A stretch of 64,000 nt of DNA, from assembly GCA_035294125.1 (NCBI GenBank), contig DATGLM010000071.1, positions 75,756 to 139,755 on the forward strand, given 5' to 3'. Shown here one piece after another: positions 62,515 to 64,000 of this stretch. A program made the position numbers and the translations under genes. The notes under the pieces were generated by a model, which saw nothing but the letters and a program-made list of their open reading frames with translations, did no database searches and was not told the DNA's origin. Origin of the DNA: CADDYT01 sp035294125. GTDB lineage: Bacteria; Chloroflexota; Ktedonobacteria; Ktedonobacterales; Ktedonobacteraceae. How positions within the stretch are numbered: position 1 is the stretch's first letter; each line of letters begins with the position of its first letter.

Positions 62515-62850
62515 ATGGAACTAACAAAGACAAATCACCTCGTTGATACGGTTTGCCCGGTCGCTCGCACTGCTGAAATCATCAGCGGCAAGTGGACCCT
62601 TCTTATTATCCGCGATCTGGCCTCTGGCGTCAAACGCTTTAATCAACTGGAGCGTTCTCTCCAGGGCATCAGTCCGAAAACGTTGTCAGAACGGCTACGC
62701 TCGCTGGAAGAAGAGGGAATTATCACCCGGCAAACCTTTGCAGAAGTGCCACCGCGCGTCGAGTATTCTCTGACCGAGAAAGGTTGTGACCTCGTCGAAG
62801 TCATTGAGAGTATGCGTAACTACGGGAAGCGCTGGCTTTGCAGTTCATAA
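62515..62850 (+). CDS. HxlR-family winged-helix regulator
   Basis: A 111-residue protein, the usual family length. It has the N-terminal Cys region V-C-P-V-A, then I-I-S-G-K-W-T-L-L-I-I-R-D-L, R-F-N-Q-L-E-R-S-L-Q-G-I-S-P-K-T-L-S-E-R-L and the wing V-E-Y-S-L-T-E-K-G. The conserved Cys14 could sense redox or electrophiles as in related repressors. The ribosome site is weak. No partner enzyme is adjacent on the same strand. Confidence 0.93.
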   Translation: MELTKTNHLVDTVCPVARTAEIISGKWTLLIIRDLASGVKRFNQLERSLQGISPKTLSERLRSLEEEGIITRQTFAEVPPRVEYSLTEKGCDLVEVIESMRNYGKRWLCSS

Positions 62851-62982
62851 GCACCTGCATTGTGTTGTGCGAAGCGACGTGAGCATGCCATGCAGGGGTC
62901 TGCCTTTTTAATCTAATCTTAATGTGGCGCCCTGCTCTTTCTTCTGAACTATGCCGCGCGCTGTATTCGTGTGGAGATATGA

Positions 62983-63008
62983 TAAAACCGGGGGAATTTC
63001 CCCGGTTC
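62983..63008 (-). terminator. Terminator of the small minus-strand gene
   Basis: On the minus strand AACCGGGG pairs with CCCCGGTT around a short loop, then TTATC. It follows the stop codon at 63041 by about 30 nt. Confidence 0.65.
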
Positions 63009-63040
63009 CGCGTATGGCTACTCGAGCACGCCACCACCAG

Positions 63041-63331
63041 CTAGCGAGACAGACCGACAAGTTCCAGACGGTGATCTGCCAGGAAGCGTCGCAGCGTACC
63101 CTCATCTTCCACCGTTGGACGCTCCTGTTCCGGCTGCTCTACCCTGCCTACCAGATCGTAGAGACTGGCGATATCATAACGCATCTGAACCTGAAGCTCA
63201 CCTTCGCTATTGAACCCTTCAACAAAGAGACCTTCCTCTTCCTCGTGAATAGCGATACTTTTCACCCCGATCTGGTCGAGTACCTGACCAACTGCATGTA
63301 AGATGGTCGCGTAACTGATTCTGGCCGACAT
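63041..63331 (-). CDS. Small hypothetical protein
   Basis: A 96-residue soluble alpha/beta protein that I do not recognise. It is supported by an AGGAGG site 6 nt before the ATG, a terminator after it and a clean reading frame. The middle (S-I-A-I-H-E-E-E-E-G-L-F-V-E-G-F) suggests a small beta-sheet. No signal peptide or metal motif is visible. Confidence 0.72.
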   Translation of the reverse strand: MSARISYATILHAVGQVLDQIGVKSIAIHEEEEGLFVEGFNSEGELQVQMRYDIASLYDLVGRVEQPEQERPTVEDEGTLRRFLADHRLELVGLSR

Positions 63332-63618
63332 TGATTCCTCCTGTAAATACTCTGGAGAATGGGCTTTCTTCGCCCTACCGTTAGACTACGTTGTCAAACC
63401 TGAGTACGTACTTTGCATTCATAGAAATTTGGGCATGCAATCCTGCACTTCACTCGAAAGTTTATCATAAGATTTGGTAAAATGCAAGGGAGTTCTATGC
63501 CTTACCTTCTTAACTCTCTTCCCCTTAATAGAGCGTATCCTATTATAGCCCCTCTGTCAACGTTGCAGGACATTCGGGCTAGTTTCCACGATCTTGTAAA
63601 AAAACGCCACAAAAAGTA

Positions 63619-63647
63619 TTGACAGATCGCAAGAAATATGTGATACT
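63619..63647 (+). promoter_or_regulatory. Promoter of the 23S rRNA gene
   Basis: TTGACA (63619-63624), 17 nt ending in TGT, then GATACT (63642-63647). The predicted start near 63654 gives a leader of about 205 nt. The rest of the 63332-63857 gap has a stem-like stretch (63796-63830) that may serve rRNA processing. I see no 16S gene or tRNA in it. Confidence 0.7.
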
Positions 63648-63857
63648 ACACAAGCACCGCACAAAGACAGTGTGGTGAACGCAAACAAAGTGTTTGCCAT
63701 CCCATCTGGGATTAAGTACTTTGACAACTTTATACAACATAACTTCAATTTTGCTGAGAATAAAGCCGAGCAAAAGAGAAGCAGAGGATGCACATGTTCC
63801 ACCATTGTCTCTTCTCTCTGGAGAGGCGGTGGTCAGGAAAATGTGAGGATGTGAATG

Positions 63858-64000
63858 CATAACAAGCTACACAGAGTACGTGGAGGATGCCTTGGCGCTG
63901 CAAGCCGAAGAAGGACGCGGAGACCGGCGAAACGTTCAGGGGGAGCTGCATACAAGCGATGAGCCCTGAGGATCCGAATGGGGCAACCCATCCAGAGTGA
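63858..64000 (+). rRNA. 23S ribosomal RNA, 5' part (runs off the window)
   Basis: The text from about 63860 aligns by eye with the 5' end of bacterial 23S rRNA: AAGCTAC...GTACGTGGAGGATGCC, then GCCGAAGAAGGACGCGG, and TCCGAATGGGGCAACCC near 63973-63989. The mature 5' end is set to within a few bases by comparison with the E. coli sequence. Only the first ~140 nt of about 2900 are inside the window. No 16S rRNA or spacer tRNA precedes it. Confidence 0.93.

Noticed and set aside
63579..63951. Several short minus-strand frames at the right edge
   Set aside because: They overlap the rRNA promoter and the 23S gene.

Overview
The window reads as chromosomal DNA of a moderately GC-rich, free-living heterotrophic bacterium, most probably a Chloroflexota of the Ktedonobacteria type. 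That placement is an inference from protein style: a DUF5679-type tail, a CoxG-like protein, a NUDIX plus beta-lactamase-fold pair, PQQ-like lipoproteins and an NYN protein with low-complexity repeats. It is not a database match. I see no prophage, insertion sequence, CRISPR array or tRNA. About 50 protein genes are supported, many with good Shine-Dalgarno sites, several with near-consensus promoters, plus the first ~140 nt of a 23S rRNA gene at the right edge.

Layout. 0.2-5 kb: a tiny secreted peptide, an autoregulated-looking PadR repressor with a His-rich tail, a TPR protein, an aldo/keto reductase and a membrane protein. 5-7 kb (minus): a zinc-ribbon pseudokinase. 7.4-13.8 kb: nuoJKLMN, the membrane half of complex I cut off from nuoA-I and closed by a perfect 58-bp palindromic terminator. 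13.9-16.2 kb: a beta-propeller lipoprotein and a pentapeptide-repeat remnant. 16.4-19.3 kb: a TPP riboswitch with a visible terminator/antiterminator switch ahead of a thiamin-precursor ABC transporter. 19.5-28.1 kb: NUDIX hydrolase, metallo-hydrolase, RNase D-like exonuclease, CoxG-like protein, rplI, Ca2+/H+ exchanger, NAD(P)HX repair enzyme and an apparently leaderless methyltransferase gene. 28.1-33.8 kb (minus): secG, an SGNH lipoprotein, a giant FtsX-type permease and a second lipoprotein.

33.9-47.5 kb: an HNH-like membrane protein, a glycosyltransferase fused to a degenerate GGDEF-like domain, a metallo-hydrolase, pyrG with a channel-less MgtE-like regulator, prs, an ArsR-like regulator with an MFS exporter, greA, and an alpha/beta hydrolase with a zinc-ribbon tail. 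47.6-59.7 kb is a glycerol/glycerol-3-phosphate district: plsY and pgsA (phospholipid synthesis from G3P), two divergent GlpP antiterminator paralogues, glpK, glpF, glpD, then dhaK-dhaL and one protein joining DhaM, HPr and a full-length Enzyme I. Together these take up glycerol, phosphorylate and oxidise it, phosphorylate dihydroxyacetone with PEP, and feed G3P to lipids. 59.7-63.3 kb: an M42 peptidase, an NYN nuclease-like protein with a repeat insert, an HxlR regulator and a small conserved-looking protein.

The right edge holds a strong promoter followed by the 5' end of 23S rRNA with no 16S gene or tRNA in front, so the rRNA genes look unlinked here. Many promoters share an extended -10 (TGn before the hexamer). 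The most unusual items are the GlpP2 leader terminator, the NYN repeat-insert protein, the GT2/GGDEF-like fusion, the pseudokinase and the unlinked 23S gene.
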